64,000 bases of DNA from Leucothrix mucor DSM 2157 (GCF_000419525.1 NZ_ATTE01000001.1:2934501-2998500), one strand, 5' to 3'. Shown: positions 26,789-36,788, numbered from the stretch's first letter. Made by a program: numbers and translations. Notes: generated by a model from the letters alone, not told the origin.

Positions 26789-27943
26789 ATGCCAACTGAA
26801 TATCGCGAGATTAGCGTTATCAATCAGCTTAGTGACTTTGCTGCGATGCGCGATGAATGGAATCAACTTAATCAGCGCTCAGAAAAAGGAACCATCTTCT
26901 CATCATGGGAGTGGCTCTATAGCTGGTGGGAAATCTATCAGGATCAAGGAAATCGTGAATTATTCATCCTGAGTTTGCGCAAAGATGGCGAGCTGATTGC
27001 CTTGGCACCGTTTCAAATACTCAATCATCCGAAAAAGTACTTCCCCTGCTCCAAGCAATTAATTTTGATTGGCACTGGTGAAACGGATGGCGGCTTGGTG
27101 CTTTCGGAATATCTGGATTTAATTATCGAGCCAGGCGCGGTGTCACATGCCGTGAGCACATTCACTAATTATCTGATGGATAAGCAATCTCAATGGCAGG
27201 GTTCGTTATTTCAGCAGCTATTGGATGATTCTTATTTGTCATTGCTATTCGGCGGTCAGAATTTGTCGATCCAAGCAGAAAGCAAGCCTAATGGTTTTCG
27301 CACACTGATTGATCTGCCCGAGACCTACAAAGACTACCTGATGAGTTTGCAGAAAAAGAAGCGTAATAACATTACGCGTATGCTGACTCGCCTGCAAAAA
27401 GAGCAAGACTATGTGGTGGATAATTTAAGTGATGGTTTAGATCCTGAGAAAGCCATTACCGAATTGGCTGATCTAAATCGCGAGCGTCGTGAGAATTTAC
27501 AGCAACCCAGTGCCTTTCATCAGCCAAATTTTGAAGCCTTTCACCGCTTGGTGGTTAAGCGATTACTGCCCACTAATCAGGTACAAATCCGCATTTTACG
27601 TATTGAAGGTAAGCCGGTAGCGGCTTTATATACCTTGATTGATGGCGCTACCATGCACGCTTACCAAAGTGGCTTTGAGGCTGAGCTTGGCCATCGCTAT
27701 GCGCTGCTGACCATGATGATTACTCAGGAAATTTCTCACTGCATTGATGATCCGCGCCTAAAGCGTTTTAACTTTATGTATTCTGCGGATGAGAATTCCT
27801 ACAAGTTACGCTATTCAGCCTATACTGAGCCGATGTTTGATCAGTCTTACTTTCCTAAGAATGTTCGAACCTCACTGCATAATTTGGTGCATGGCCCGGT
27901 TAAGCAAACCATTAAACAGATTCTTAAAAAGAACGCAGCCTGA
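26789..27943 (+). CDS. GNAT/FemAB-like acyltransferase (CelD/BcsL type)
   Basis: About 384 residues in the Acetyltransf_6 (CelD/BcsL, FemAB-like) family: F-S-S-W-E-W-L-Y-S-W-W-E near 35, a K-K-R-N-N-I-T-R-M segment near 195, and a second GNAT half with V-A-A-L-Y-T-L near 275 and Y-Q-S-G-F-E near 290, followed by L-K-R-F-N-F. Members acylate polysaccharides or peptidoglycan/lipid precursors; the substrate is unknown. Starts at TTG 26645, ATG 26678 and 26747 are open in frame, but homology begins just after the ATG at 26789, which has GGAGA about 13 nt upstream. It is soluble and has no signal peptide. Confidence 0.82.
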   Translation: MPTEYREISVINQLSDFAAMRDEWNQLNQRSEKGTIFSSWEWLYSWWEIYQDQGNRELFILSLRKDGELIALAPFQILNHPKKYFPCSKQLILIGTGETDGGLVLSEYLDLIIEPGAVSHAVSTFTNYLMDKQSQWQGSLFQQLLDDSYLSLLFGGQNLSIQAESKPNGFRTLIDLPETYKDYLMSLQKKKRNNITRMLTRLQKEQDYVVDNLSDGLDPEKAITELADLNRERRENLQQPSAFHQPNFEAFHRLVVKRLLPTNQVQIRILRIEGKPVAALYTLIDGATMHAYQSGFEAELGHRYALLTMMITQEISHCIDDPRLKRFNFMYSADENSYKLRYSAYTEPMFDQSYFPKNVRTSLHNLVHGPVKQTIKQILKKNAA

Positions 27944-27958
27944 GGAATTTCCTCAGGC
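27938..27958. terminator. Stem-loop overlapping the acyltransferase stop
   Basis: An 8-bp inverted repeat GCCTGAGG/CCTCAGGC with a 5-nt loop spans the TGA stop. It is between convergent genes and has no T-run, so it is at best a weak terminator. Confidence 0.4.
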
Positions 27959-27990
27959 CTTGGTCTTATCAATCGAAATACAGTCGCCGC

Positions 27991-28962
27991 TTAATCTGCA
28001 AATGAGAAAGCGGGCAACGTAGTTTCACTGCGTTCCGAGATACCTTGCGGATGCTGCGGATCAACTTGTAAATTAGATTGATAGCTCGCTGTTCGGCTGC
28101 CCGGCTTCAAAAACTTCAGCCGCTTCAGCACGTAGTAACTAAACGATTTAACTTCTGCAATAATACCCACACACTCGATTGAACGCTTTTTAACCCCCAG
28201 TGGCTTTAGGATGTAATGATTAAAACCATGCACACCTATTTGCCGACGGCTTTCTCGTGAGCCATAGCTGGTGGTTAGCGATACATTAAAATCTACATTT
28301 TCCACCCGGTGCGGCGAATGCTGCGGCCAACTCACCACTTCACCCGGCTGTAATTCATGGGCAAAAGCGTACTGATCAAAGCTGCGCTCATACGGCACAT
28401 TTTCATGACGTGATTCGCCAATGATCTCTTCGACATAGGTTTGCGGTGCGAAGCGATCGTCCCGTGCAGGATACACCCACACCCGCTTGCGCCCTTTCAA
28501 GTGCCACAACATATTGGCATCCGCATCGACATGGCAGTAAACCTGCACACCCGGCGATGAAATCAATAACGCACTAAACGACGCTTTGGCATTACTAATG
28601 TGATTACAATTGCCATTAATGACTCGATACATCTGCGTAATCAAATCGGCATATTCACCATTGTACTGATCAATTTTAATGACATTGACCCACATACGCC
28701 CTTTCTTCAGCGCTTCTAAAATCTCTTTTCCACTGCAATCAGCAATGTGTACCGGCGTCCAATCCTGATGGCGCTCCGGATTATCGCCCATGGTGTAACA
28801 CTGCAGCCATTTGCGCGGATAGTTATCCAGCAGAGCTTCCAGCGCTGCATCGCTAAACAGGTCTAACTCATGAAATTGGTGTTGTGAAATTTGCGGAATT
28901 TTGCCGAAATTCTGGTACTCACTGTCACTCCAGTTAATACAATCGGAATAATGTGCTGGCAT
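27991..28962 (-). CDS. JmjC/cupin-like putative Fe(II)/2-oxoglutarate oxygenase, paralogue A
   Basis: A 323-residue protein of the cupin_8/JmjC-like type. The double-stranded beta-helix carries Y-C-H-V-D (His144, Asp146), then W-H-L-K-G-R-K-R-V-W, and a distal P-Q-H-S-P-H-R (His215 or His218), the HxD...H iron-binding pattern. Target (protein, tRNA or lipid) unknown. The start at 28962 is preferred to the TTG at 28980: it makes this protein exactly as long as its paralogue at 30934-31905, with which it aligns from residue 1 without gaps (32 of the first 50 residues identical). Convergent with the acyltransferase and divergent from the ClC gene. Confidence 0.82.
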   Translation of the reverse strand: MPAHYSDCINWSDSEYQNFGKIPQISQHQFHELDLFSDAALEALLDNYPRKWLQCYTMGDNPERHQDWTPVHIADCSGKEILEALKKGRMWVNVIKIDQYNGEYADLITQMYRVINGNCNHISNAKASFSALLISSPGVQVYCHVDADANMLWHLKGRKRVWVYPARDDRFAPQTYVEEIIGESRHENVPYERSFDQYAFAHELQPGEVVSWPQHSPHRVENVDFNVSLTTSYGSRESRRQIGVHGFNHYILKPLGVKKRSIECVGIIAEVKSFSYYVLKRLKFLKPGSRTASYQSNLQVDPQHPQGISERSETTLPAFSFAD

Positions 28963-29167
28963 CGTCAAGTCTCTTATCAATTTTGATTGTTTGGCTAATT
29001 ATTGAGTGTTCTAATATGGCTTAGGCTATGCTTGAGAAGTGCTAGCCGGCAATCATTCAACGATTAATGGTTGAAACACCACGCGCAGCGGAAAACTTCC
29101 TGCGCCGGCGCATTTATATGCTTCATTGATGATACAAAAATGACAAAAAGAGCTTAAACTCAAAGCT

Positions 29168-30928
29168 ATGGTGATACTCAGAAAAGCAAAAGCATGGTGG
29201 CTCCAGTGGCTGGAAAGCGAACGCATTCATCTGGCCCGTCCGGATGCGGCCATGCACATGGCAATGGTCGGACTGATTACCGGCTTTCTTTCTGGTGGCG
29301 TGATTATTATCTTCCGCCTTGTGGTCGAAACCATTCAAGAACACATGCTGCCGGGGCAAGGCTCTGAGAACTACGAAGCCTTACCCATCTTCTGGCACTT
29401 CTTCCTGCCGGTAATTGGTGGTGTATTATTGGCGCTACTCTTTTATCATTATTCTAAAAATCTCCGCGTATTTGGCATTGCCAAGGTCATCGACCGGCTG
29501 ACCTATCACCAAGGTTACTTCACCGTTCGCGGCTTTTTATTGCAATTTTTTGGCGCGGCGATTGCCATTATTTTTGGCCATTCTGTAGGCCGTGAAGGCC
29601 CCCACGTTTACCTTGGCGCGTCGATCAGTAGTTTGTTTGCGCAAGTGTTTTCACTACCCAATAACAGTATTCGAACCATGGTGGCCTGCGGGGCTGCCGC
29701 TGGTGTATCGGCCTCCTTCAACACCCCTTTAGCAGGCGTCATTTTTGCGCTGGAAGTGGTGATGATGGAGTTCAGTATGGCTAGCTTCATTCCAATTATG
29801 TTGGCCTCGGTGGTCGCAACCACTTTATCCAATGCCGTGTTTGGAATACAGCCCGCTTTCTTAGTACCGGAAATGAGCCTTAACTCATTGAAGCAATTGC
29901 CTATTATTTTGATACTCGGCATCAGCATCGGAACTGTGGCCGCCTTATTCAACCACATGCTAGAAAATGTCTCCAAGCATAGCCGTAATATTGATATCTG
30001 GTGGAAGCTGTGTGCGGCGGGTGTGATTACAGGGCTGTGCGCATTAGCCGAACCCCGAATCATGGGCATTGGCTATGACTCGCTGACCGAGCTCATGCAA
30101 TCGCCACTCTCCTTTTCAATTACAGCATTGATTAGCCTGATCTTTTTCAAGCTAGTGGCGACCAGCTTTTGTGTGGGCTTAGGAGTTCCGGCGGGGATGA
30201 TTGGTCCGGCCTTTATTATTGGTGGGGCTATCGGCGCCATTGCCGGTATTTTTGTTAGCTTTACCGAGGGCTGGACTCACACGGATATTGGTTTTTATGC
30301 GCTGCTAGGTATGGGTGCAATGGTCGGTGCATCGCTCCAAGCCCCGCTGGCCGCACTCACCGCAATTATCGAGCTCACTTATAACCCCGGCGTGGTCATG
30401 CCCGGCATGTTGACGATTGTGGCGGCACAACTGACCTCTCGGGTAATTTTCAAGAAGCAATCCCTGTTTATTACCATGCTACGGACTGCCGATCAGGATT
30501 ATCAAATTAACCCCATTTCGCTCACCTTGCGGCGAATTGGCATTGCCAGTATGTTGAAAAAGGATTTCACCCGCACCGATCGGGTGATCAATCGGGTGCT
30601 GGCAGAAGAGCTGGTCAAGAGTGATTTACGTTGGGTCATTATCAGCAGTGATGGCAAACCCAGTTTAGTCATTCCTTGTATCGATATTGCAAAGTATCTG
30701 ACCTTGACTACCGAAGAGTCAGACACGATTGATCTAATCGAAATACCCGCTCAACGTTTACAATTAGAGCCGATCTCGCTGCAAAGTAATTTACATGAAG
30801 CGCATGTGAAATTTCGCAATGGGGCCGAGGCGCTGTACGTTGTTTTCAAAGAGAAAAGCTGCTCAGACCACGACCGCATTTACGGTATTTTAGTCCCTGA
30901 AATGGTGACTTCGGCGTATCGTATTTAA
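29168..30928 (+). CDS. ClC-family chloride channel/transporter
   Basis: A 586-residue protein with about 12 hydrophobic segments between residues 35 and 430 and the ClC motif G-R-E-G-P-H (about 143), whose glutamate is the gate. The second selectivity region is G-V-P-A-G-M-I-G-P-A-F near 340. The first motif, normally G-S-G-I-P, reads V-F-G-I-A here, so the anion-coordinating Ser is missing; relatives I recall with this pattern form a separate bacterial subfamily. The C-terminal 150 residues are soluble and CBS-like. It sits between two paralogous oxygenase-like genes, divergent from one and convergent with the other (5-bp gap). Confidence 0.92.
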   Translation: MVILRKAKAWWLQWLESERIHLARPDAAMHMAMVGLITGFLSGGVIIIFRLVVETIQEHMLPGQGSENYEALPIFWHFFLPVIGGVLLALLFYHYSKNLRVFGIAKVIDRLTYHQGYFTVRGFLLQFFGAAIAIIFGHSVGREGPHVYLGASISSLFAQVFSLPNNSIRTMVACGAAAGVSASFNTPLAGVIFALEVVMMEFSMASFIPIMLASVVATTLSNAVFGIQPAFLVPEMSLNSLKQLPIILILGISIGTVAALFNHMLENVSKHSRNIDIWWKLCAAGVITGLCALAEPRIMGIGYDSLTELMQSPLSFSITALISLIFFKLVATSFCVGLGVPAGMIGPAFIIGGAIGAIAGIFVSFTEGWTHTDIGFYALLGMGAMVGASLQAPLAALTAIIELTYNPGVVMPGMLTIVAAQLTSRVIFKKQSLFITMLRTADQDYQINPISLTLRRIGIASMLKKDFTRTDRVINRVLAEELVKSDLRWVIISSDGKPSLVIPCIDIAKYLTLTTEESDTIDLIEIPAQRLQLEPISLQSNLHEAHVKFRNGAEALYVVFKEKSCSDHDRIYGILVPEMVTSAYRI

Positions 30929-30933
30929 GCGAT

Positions 30934-31905
30934 TTATTCGGCTACAGCAAAGGCTGTCGGGGTACTTTCTTTTCTCACCGACATGCCTTCGGGGTGCTTA
31001 GCGTCTAACTCCAAGTCTGACACATAACTGGCGGTGCGCTTACCTCGCTTGATCAGGCGTAAGCGGTGCATTGCGCGATAGCTAAATTCTTTTAGCGCCG
31101 GCACCATTCCATCTAAATCCATTGAGCGCTGCTTAATGCCCAAAGGCTTTAGAATGTGATGGTTCGCACCATGCACACTGAGTTGACGGCGGCTTTCAGA
31201 AGAACCATAACTGGTGGTTAGCGACACATTCAAGTCCACATTTTCAACCCGATGCGGGGAATGTTGTGGCCAACTAATGGCCTCACCGGGTAGTAGCTCA
31301 TGGCTAAAAGCATGATCATCAAACCAACGCTCGTATGGAATATCTTCGTGACGCTCTTCGCCCACAATTTCTTCGATATAGGTTTGCGGGGTAAATCGTT
31401 CATCACGCGCAGGCCAAACCCATAAACGCTTGCGACCTTTTAGGTGCCACAACATATTGGCATCCGCATCAATATGGCAATACACCTGAATGCCCGGCGA
31501 TGACAGGATCAATGCGCTAAAGGCTGACTTGGCATTAGTAATATGCTCGCAACCAGCATTAATCACCTTATACATGTCAGCAATCAGCTCAGTGTATTCA
31601 CCCGAGTAACGATCGATATGAATGGCATTAATCCACATCCGGCCTTTTTTTAGGGCCTCCAAAATCTCAGCACCCGAGCTATCGGCGATATGTACAGCTT
31701 TCCAGTCGCTATGATTTTCAGGATCAAAGCCCATGGTGTAGCACTGCAGCCATTTACGCGGATAATTATCTAATAAGGTAATCAGCGTCTCATCACTGAA
31801 TAAATCCAGTTCGTGATAGCCATGCTTGGAAACTTGAGGGACTTTTCCGAAGTTTTGGAATTCTTGCGAATTCCACTGAATGCAGTCAGTGTATTTTTTA
31901 GCCAT
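30934..31905 (-). CDS. JmjC/cupin-like putative Fe(II)/2-oxoglutarate oxygenase, paralogue B
   Basis: A 323-residue homologue of the protein encoded at 27991-28962, co-linear over its full length. The iron-site pattern is conserved: Y-C-H-I-D (His144, Asp146) and P-Q-H-S-P-H-R (His215/His218). The conserved W-P-Q-H and V-S-L-T-T-S-Y-G-S segments mark the second half of the barrel. A diverged C-terminal region (about 250-323) may set target choice. The gene is transcribed alone; its 3' end abuts the ClC gene. The two copies look like an old tandem duplication into which, or around which, the ClC gene came to lie (inference). Confidence 0.82.
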   Translation of the reverse strand: MAKKYTDCIQWNSQEFQNFGKVPQVSKHGYHELDLFSDETLITLLDNYPRKWLQCYTMGFDPENHSDWKAVHIADSSGAEILEALKKGRMWINAIHIDRYSGEYTELIADMYKVINAGCEHITNAKSAFSALILSSPGIQVYCHIDADANMLWHLKGRKRLWVWPARDERFTPQTYIEEIVGEERHEDIPYERWFDDHAFSHELLPGEAISWPQHSPHRVENVDLNVSLTTSYGSSESRRQLSVHGANHHILKPLGIKQRSMDLDGMVPALKEFSYRAMHRLRLIKRGKRTASYVSDLELDAKHPEGMSVRKESTPTAFAVAE

Positions 31906-32004
31906 AGGTCAAACTCGAAGCTATTTTAATTATTAGTGAGTAGATCTCGAATCAGATCAACTGCTTAGCTTTTGAGTATAAAGCCCGACCTTGGGCATCA
32001 ACAG

Positions 32005-32787
32005 TTATTTATGGATTAGTGGTGTTTCAGATTTTGCTTGTGACTCGGCTAAAACCTGCTGTGCGGATGCCTGTATTTGAGCCGCCAATTCTTTACGCGT
32101 TAGCGCTTCTGAAGTAGCAACCGGTTGCATGAAATACACATGTGCAGTGAGATTGCGACTACCCAATAAGCCCCAGAGATTTTGCACTAAGGTTTGCTTG
32201 CCAATAAAGGCCGCTAACTCACTAGTGTGACCATCACTATTATCATCGGTGTAATGAATCACGATGGGCTGCACAGGTGCTTCACACGCAATTGCAGCGC
32301 CAAACAGACGCGGGTAAAAGAAGCCAATCCCTTGCCCATCGGTTGTGGTGCCTTCGGGGAATATCAGGATGTGATCCTGCTGCTGCAAACCTTCAACAAT
32401 CGCAGCACTCGCTGCTTCAGCCGCAGAATGATTACCACGGCGAATAAATAAGGTATTAAGCTGCTCTGCCGCCCAGCCGATTAGAGGCCAGTTTCGAACC
32501 TCAGATTTAGATAGAAAGCGTGGGGTACAAACACTGGCGATAACAGGAATATCGACCCAGGAAACATGATTGGAAACCAGTAAGACAGGGCCAGTAATCG
32601 CAGCACCCTGCTCTATGACTAGTGTAATACCAACCAATTTACAGGAGCGCTGATACCAGCGTTGTACTTGTAGCACAAAGGCAGGGTCTTTCGGCTTACG
32701 GCCTAATAAACGAACCTGCACCACAATCAAGCCGACGCCATACAACAGATGCAGGATCAGCAACAGTATCTTAACTAGTTTAATCAT
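32005..32787 (-). CDS. 1-acyl-sn-glycerol-3-phosphate acyltransferase-like (PlsC family)
   Basis: A 260-residue membrane-associated acyltransferase. One N-terminal helix (about 5-25) precedes the catalytic N-H-V-S-W-V-D (HX4D, about 73-79), then F-I-R-R-G near 115 and F-P-E-G-T-T-T-D-G near 144, the substrate-binding block of PlsC enzymes. It may acylate lysophosphatidate or another lysolipid. It is the third gene of an operon with the cyclophilin and lpxH genes (gaps of 7 and 10 bp). Whether it is the main PlsC or a specialised paralogue is open. Confidence 0.88.
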   Translation of the reverse strand: MIKLVKILLLILHLLYGVGLIVVQVRLLGRKPKDPAFVLQVQRWYQRSCKLVGITLVIEQGAAITGPVLLVSNHVSWVDIPVIASVCTPRFLSKSEVRNWPLIGWAAEQLNTLFIRRGNHSAAEAASAAIVEGLQQQDHILIFPEGTTTDGQGIGFFYPRLFGAAIACEAPVQPIVIHYTDDNSDGHTSELAAFIGKQTLVQNLWGLLGSRNLTAHVYFMQPVATSEALTRKELAAQIQASAQQVLAESQAKSETPLIHK

Positions 32788-32797
32788 AAACGCCGGT

Positions 32798-33532
32798 TTA
32801 GCTCAGAAAGAACTGACCCTGAGAAACCCGCAGACTGCTCACTTGATCATACCAATCACCAAGCACAATGCGCTTGGCAGGCTCACCATCCAATTCAAAC
32901 TCATGAATTGCCGGACGATGGGTGTGGCCATGAATCAATTGTGTAACGCCCGCTTCGCGCATTGCGCTCTCCACGGCGGCTTGATTCACATCCATAATTT
33001 CTTCAGACTTTTCTTTCACTTTTTGCAGGCTGGCTTCACGAATACGCGCTGCTTCAACCTGTCGTCCCGGAATATCTAATGCCAGAAACTGTTTACGCAA
33101 ATCTTCGTTATAGAACATCTTGCGCAGCTCCTGGTATTCCAGATCATCCGTGCATAAGGTGTCGCCATGCATGACTAGCGTTGGAACGCCCTGCAAGTCG
33201 ATTACCTGCTTTTCTGGTAATAGCTGACAATCCGTCATATCAGCAAACTGCTCGCCAATCAGGAAGTCCCGATTGCCGTGGGTGAAGTAAAGCTCGGTGC
33301 CGCTGTCTGACAGCTGGCGCATACCATTTAATAATGGCAGCACCAGCTGACCGGCTGGCGTATCGACAATGTCATCGCCAATCCAGTATTCAAACAGGTC
33401 ACCTAGAATATACAGCGAGTCGGCCTGACCTCGGATCTCCCCCAGAAACTGCATAAAAGCCTGCACAATGTGCGGACGCTTCATGTCCAAGTGTAAATCC
33501 GAAATAAACCAAGTGCTCTGCTGCATACTCAT
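32798..33532 (-). CDS. lpxH: UDP-2,3-diacylglucosamine diphosphatase LpxH
   Basis: A 244-residue enzyme of lipid A synthesis that cleaves UDP-2,3-diacylglucosamine to lipid X and UMP at the inner membrane. Metal-binding motifs are complete: F-I-S-D-L-H-L-D (about 9-16), G-D-L-F-E-Y-W-I-G-D-D near 45, T-H-G-N-R-D-F near 84, M-H-G-D-T near 121 and H-G-H-T-H-R-P near 202. Length matches E. coli LpxH (240). It sits between a cyclophilin gene and a PlsC-like acyltransferase; the cyclophilin-lpxH pair also occurs in other gammaproteobacteria. Confidence 0.96.
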   Translation of the reverse strand: MSMQQSTWFISDLHLDMKRPHIVQAFMQFLGEIRGQADSLYILGDLFEYWIGDDIVDTPAGQLVLPLLNGMRQLSDSGTELYFTHGNRDFLIGEQFADMTDCQLLPEKQVIDLQGVPTLVMHGDTLCTDDLEYQELRKMFYNEDLRKQFLALDIPGRQVEAARIREASLQKVKEKSEEIMDVNQAAVESAMREAGVTQLIHGHTHRPAIHEFELDGEPAKRIVLGDWYDQVSSLRVSQGQFFLS

Positions 33533-33539
33533 ATTGTCA

Positions 33540-34175
33540 TTACTCTACGATTGTCATACTGTCGATAGTGATTGTCTCAACTGGCACATCACCGTGGTAG
33601 CCTTTGTTTCCAGTCTGAACTTTAGCAATCGCGTCAACCACGTCCATGCCATCAGTCACTTTACCAAATACAGCATAGCCCCAGCCAGATGCTGATTCGC
33701 TAGTGTGGTTCAGGAAGTCATTGTCTTTCAAGTTAATGAAGAACTGTGAAGAAGCAGAATGTGGGTCATTAGTACGCGCCATTGCCAACGTACCACGGTC
33801 GTTTTTCAGGCCGTTGTTTGCTTCGTTCTTAACCGGAGGACGCTTGTCCGCTTTTTCACTCATGTCAGCGTTCATACCGCCACCCTGAACCATGAAGTTA
33901 GGGATTACACGGTGGAAGATCACACCATCATAAAAACCATCTTCAATATAAGCTTTGACATTAGCAACCGTTAAAGGGGCTTTCTCAGCGTCTAATTCCA
34001 GCATGATAGTGCCTTTGCTGGTTACCATTTTAACATTAGTCATCGATTTTTTAACTCCGGAAGTTTCAGATTCAGCGGTTGCCGTTTCAGGCGTTGCCGC
34101 TGGTGTTTCTGTTTTTGCCTGACACCCTGCCAGTAAAACGAAAAAGGCTAAAAAGCCTACCAGAAAGCGCTTCAT
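33540..34175 (-). CDS. Lipoprotein cyclophilin-type peptidyl-prolyl isomerase
   Basis: A 211-residue PPIase with a lipoprotein signal (L-L-A-G-C near residue 17) and a Thr/Glu/Ala linker, so probably tethered in the periplasm rather than cytoplasmic like PpiB. Cyclophilin motifs are present: I-F-H-R-V-I near 85 with the catalytic Arg, Q-G-G-G near 96 and S-S-Q-F-F-I-N near 140. It catalyses cis-trans isomerisation of prolyl bonds. The start is set at 34175, where AGGG lies about 9 nt upstream; five more codons upstream are open. First gene of the ppi-lpxH-plsC operon, divergent from cysS. Confidence 0.93.
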   Translation of the reverse strand: MKRFLVGFLAFFVLLAGCQAKTETPAATPETATAESETSGVKKSMTNVKMVTSKGTIMLELDAEKAPLTVANVKAYIEDGFYDGVIFHRVIPNFMVQGGGMNADMSEKADKRPPVKNEANNGLKNDRGTLAMARTNDPHSASSQFFINLKDNDFLNHTSESASGWGYAVFGKVTDGMDVVDAIAKVQTGNKGYHGDVPVETITIDSMTIVE

Positions 34176-34290
34176 ATTATAACCCTGCATTATTTTTTGC
34201 GTTTAAAGCGCGCATCATAGCGGATTCATAACGGCTCTGCTACTATGCGGCCTAACCCTTTTTACCCTATGACCGGTACGCAAAATCGCT

Positions 34291-35676
34291 ATGTTACGAA
34301 TCTATAACAGCCTGACAAATCAGAAAGAAACCTTTAAACCCATCGTTGAAGGCGAGGTAAAACTCTACGTCTGTGGTATGACTGTTTACGATTATTGTCA
34401 CCTTGGCCATGCTCGTGTATTGGTTGCTTTTGATGTGGTTTATCGCTTCCTGAAAGCCCGTGGATATGATGTGACTTATGTACGTAATATCACCGATATT
34501 GACGACAAGATCATCGCACGTGCTAATGAGAACAACGAAGAATTTTTGGCTCTCACCGAGCGCTTTATCGATGCCATGCATGAAGATGAGCGCGCGCTGG
34601 GCGTATTGCCGCCAACTTTCGAGCCAAAAGCCACTGACAATATTCCTCAAATCATCGCTATGATTGAAACCCTGATTGAAAAAGGCCATGCCTATCAGGG
34701 TAGCACTGGCGATGTATATTATGACGTTTCCAGCTTCCCGGAATATGGCAAATTATCAGGTCGTAAGATCGAAGACTTACGCGCTGGCGAACGCATTGCA
34801 GTCGATAACGCAAAACGCGACCCACTGGATTTTGTATTATGGAAGCCGGCTAAGCCAGATGAGCCATCCTGGGAATCCCCTTGGGGCAATGGCCGTCCGG
34901 GCTGGCATATCGAATGTTCAGCCATGTCGATGGATTTGTTAGGTAATAACTTTGATATTCATGGCGGCGGACACGACCTGCAATTCCCGCATCATGAAAA
35001 TGAGATTGCACAAAGTGAAGCTTGCTCGGGTGAGCATTTCGCTAACTTCTGGATGCATAACGGCTTTATCCGGATTGATGATGAAAAAATGTCTAAATCA
35101 TTAGGCAACTTCTTTACCATTCGCGATGTACTGAAAAGCTATTCTGCAGAAGCCGTGCGTTACTTCTTGTTATCTAGCCACTACCGTAGCCCGCTGAACT
35201 ACAGCACAGAGTCGTTAGATGGCGCGATTGCCGGGTTGGATCGCCTGTACAACACGCTACGTAGCTTGCCTGAAGCCGAAGCTGTTCGCTGGAGTGCTTA
35301 TGAAGATAAGTTTTACGCCGCGATGGATGATGACTTTAATACACCAGAAGCATTGGCTTCGTTGTTTGACCTTGCTCGCGATGTAAACAAAACAGCCAAT
35401 AAAGAAGGCCCTGAAGCCGCTGCGCCAATGGGTGCTTTGCTGAAGAAGCTGGGTGGCATTCTGGGATTGTTGCAGTTGGAGCCTGATGAATGGCTACAGC
35501 GCGATGATAGTGGTGATGGCTTAGATGTTGCAGCGATTGAAGCTAAGATTCAGGCACGTATTGAAGCTAAGGCGAATAAAGATTGGGCTCAGGCAGATGC
35601 AATTCGTGATGAGTTGAAGGCCGCTGGCGTTACGCTGGAAGATCAGGGGCCTGAGACTACTTGGCGTCGCGATTAA
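34291..35676 (+). CDS. cysS: Cysteinyl-tRNA synthetase
   Basis: The 461-residue class I synthetase charging tRNA-Cys. The HIGH motif reads H-L-G-H (about 36-39) after Y-V-C-G-M-T-V-Y-D; Zn ligands are Cys28 and the cysteine in W-H-I-E-C-S near 210 plus H-H-E near 236; K-M-S-K-S lies near 268. Length equals that of E. coli CysRS (461). A candidate -10 TACTAT lies around 34240 in the gap to the divergent cyclophilin gene. Confidence 0.97.
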   Translation: MLRIYNSLTNQKETFKPIVEGEVKLYVCGMTVYDYCHLGHARVLVAFDVVYRFLKARGYDVTYVRNITDIDDKIIARANENNEEFLALTERFIDAMHEDERALGVLPPTFEPKATDNIPQIIAMIETLIEKGHAYQGSTGDVYYDVSSFPEYGKLSGRKIEDLRAGERIAVDNAKRDPLDFVLWKPAKPDEPSWESPWGNGRPGWHIECSAMSMDLLGNNFDIHGGGHDLQFPHHENEIAQSEACSGEHFANFWMHNGFIRIDDEKMSKSLGNFFTIRDVLKSYSAEAVRYFLLSSHYRSPLNYSTESLDGAIAGLDRLYNTLRSLPEAEAVRWSAYEDKFYAAMDDDFNTPEALASLFDLARDVNKTANKEGPEAAAPMGALLKKLGGILGLLQLEPDEWLQRDDSGDGLDVAAIEAKIQARIEAKANKDWAQADAIRDELKAAGVTLEDQGPETTWRRD

Positions 35677-35708
35677 TTACGCGCCAACCTTAGAACTGGA
35701 TATTTACG

Positions 35709-35742
35709 CGGCAAGCAGGGATATATTTTGTTTGCCGCGATA
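35709..35742 (+). other. Inverted repeat after cysS
   Basis: GCGGCAA / TTGCCGC arms spaced by about 17 nt, 33 bp after the cysS stop. No U-run follows at once, so it may be a Rho-dependent or processed 3' end. Confidence 0.35.
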
Positions 35743-35876
35743 TTCGCTTAAAGCAGCTCACCGCAACAATCACCTTCCTCAGAATACTTGCTAATTTTCG
35801 ACACACCGTAGAAAAAGAATGACTATTTTCGATGCGCCTTAAAACAGTAATAAATCGGGGATAAAACGAATCAAGT

Positions 35877-36788
35877 TTACGAGTCGCCGCTCACGCTCTC
35901 GAAATATCCTGCAGGAAACTCAAAATACCGTATTAACTCCCGCTCGGCATTAACGATTACAAAACAGGTTGGAGACTTTTCAGTAGAGACCTTAGTAAAG
36001 TCAGAATCTACTGCCACCTCATATTTCTCAATATCCCGCACACTAAACTCCGATAACCATTGCGGCTTATTAATAGCCAAGTATTGGCTATTTGATGGCA
36101 CAAACTCTAAGTCGTTATCACTGACAAACCCTGCAACATCCTCTCCCCAAACCCCACGTAAATGATTTGGATTGATGCCATTTGGACCGCGTGTACCACT
36201 CTCCTGTTCCGGATAAAACAAGCGCCCCTTCACACAACAACAGCGTTGATCAATCGTTTGCGGCATTAGCTCTGGATACAAAACACTCAACTGCGTTTGA
36301 TGTTGTTTCAGGTGATCAATTTTTTTACCTAGGCAATCCTTTAGGTTAGGGCCAAACCAGTAGTATTGACTGGCTTGCGGCGTGAGCCCCATATAGAACT
36401 TCACTGACACCTCAAGATGAATAACCGCATCACTTCGCAAATCACGCACAATGAAGTCCAATTCGCCTAAAGTTCGCCCATCATGATGCAATTGGAGATT
36501 ACGCGTTAAAATTTGGTAGTTGGGGCTAATCGTAAGCCAGTAGCCAATCAATGCTTCAAAGCGATGCCCAAGCGCCCTACTCTTTAGTTGACTTAGTACG
36601 CCTAACAAGGGCTGCGGATTCTGATCTAAAGCCATTAAAGCGGGCAGGCAAGCTTGATACTCTTGGGCGCAATGATCATCGTCACACCAATTCACGCCAT
36701 CGAAGTCACCACAGACCAAAGGCGGGCTGGCAATAACCCAAGCCAAGTCTCTCACGATGCGATGCTTAAATCGCAATACATCAAGCAC
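35877..36788 (-). CDS. DUF1853 family protein
   Basis: A 303-residue soluble protein of the DUF1853 family, widespread in gammaproteobacteria and of unknown function. Recognisable features are D-L-A-W-V-I-A-S-P-P near 13, a nuclease-like core G-E-L-D-F-I-V-R-D near 107 followed by H-L-E-V-S-V-K-F-Y near 123, and G-P-N-L-K-D-C-L-G-K-K near 147. The E-L-D...E-V-K pattern resembles PD-(D/E)xK nucleases (inference). Its start overlaps the upstream DUF1461 gene by 8 bp, so the two are co-transcribed. Confidence 0.85.
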   Translation of the reverse strand: MLDVLRFKHRIVRDLAWVIASPPLVCGDFDGVNWCDDDHCAQEYQACLPALMALDQNPQPLLGVLSQLKSRALGHRFEALIGYWLTISPNYQILTRNLQLHHDGRTLGELDFIVRDLRSDAVIHLEVSVKFYMGLTPQASQYYWFGPNLKDCLGKKIDHLKQHQTQLSVLYPELMPQTIDQRCCCVKGRLFYPEQESGTRGPNGINPNHLRGVWGEDVAGFVSDNDLEFVPSNSQYLAINKPQWLSEFSVRDIEKYEVAVDSDFTKVSTEKSPTCFVIVNAERELIRYFEFPAGYFESVSGDS

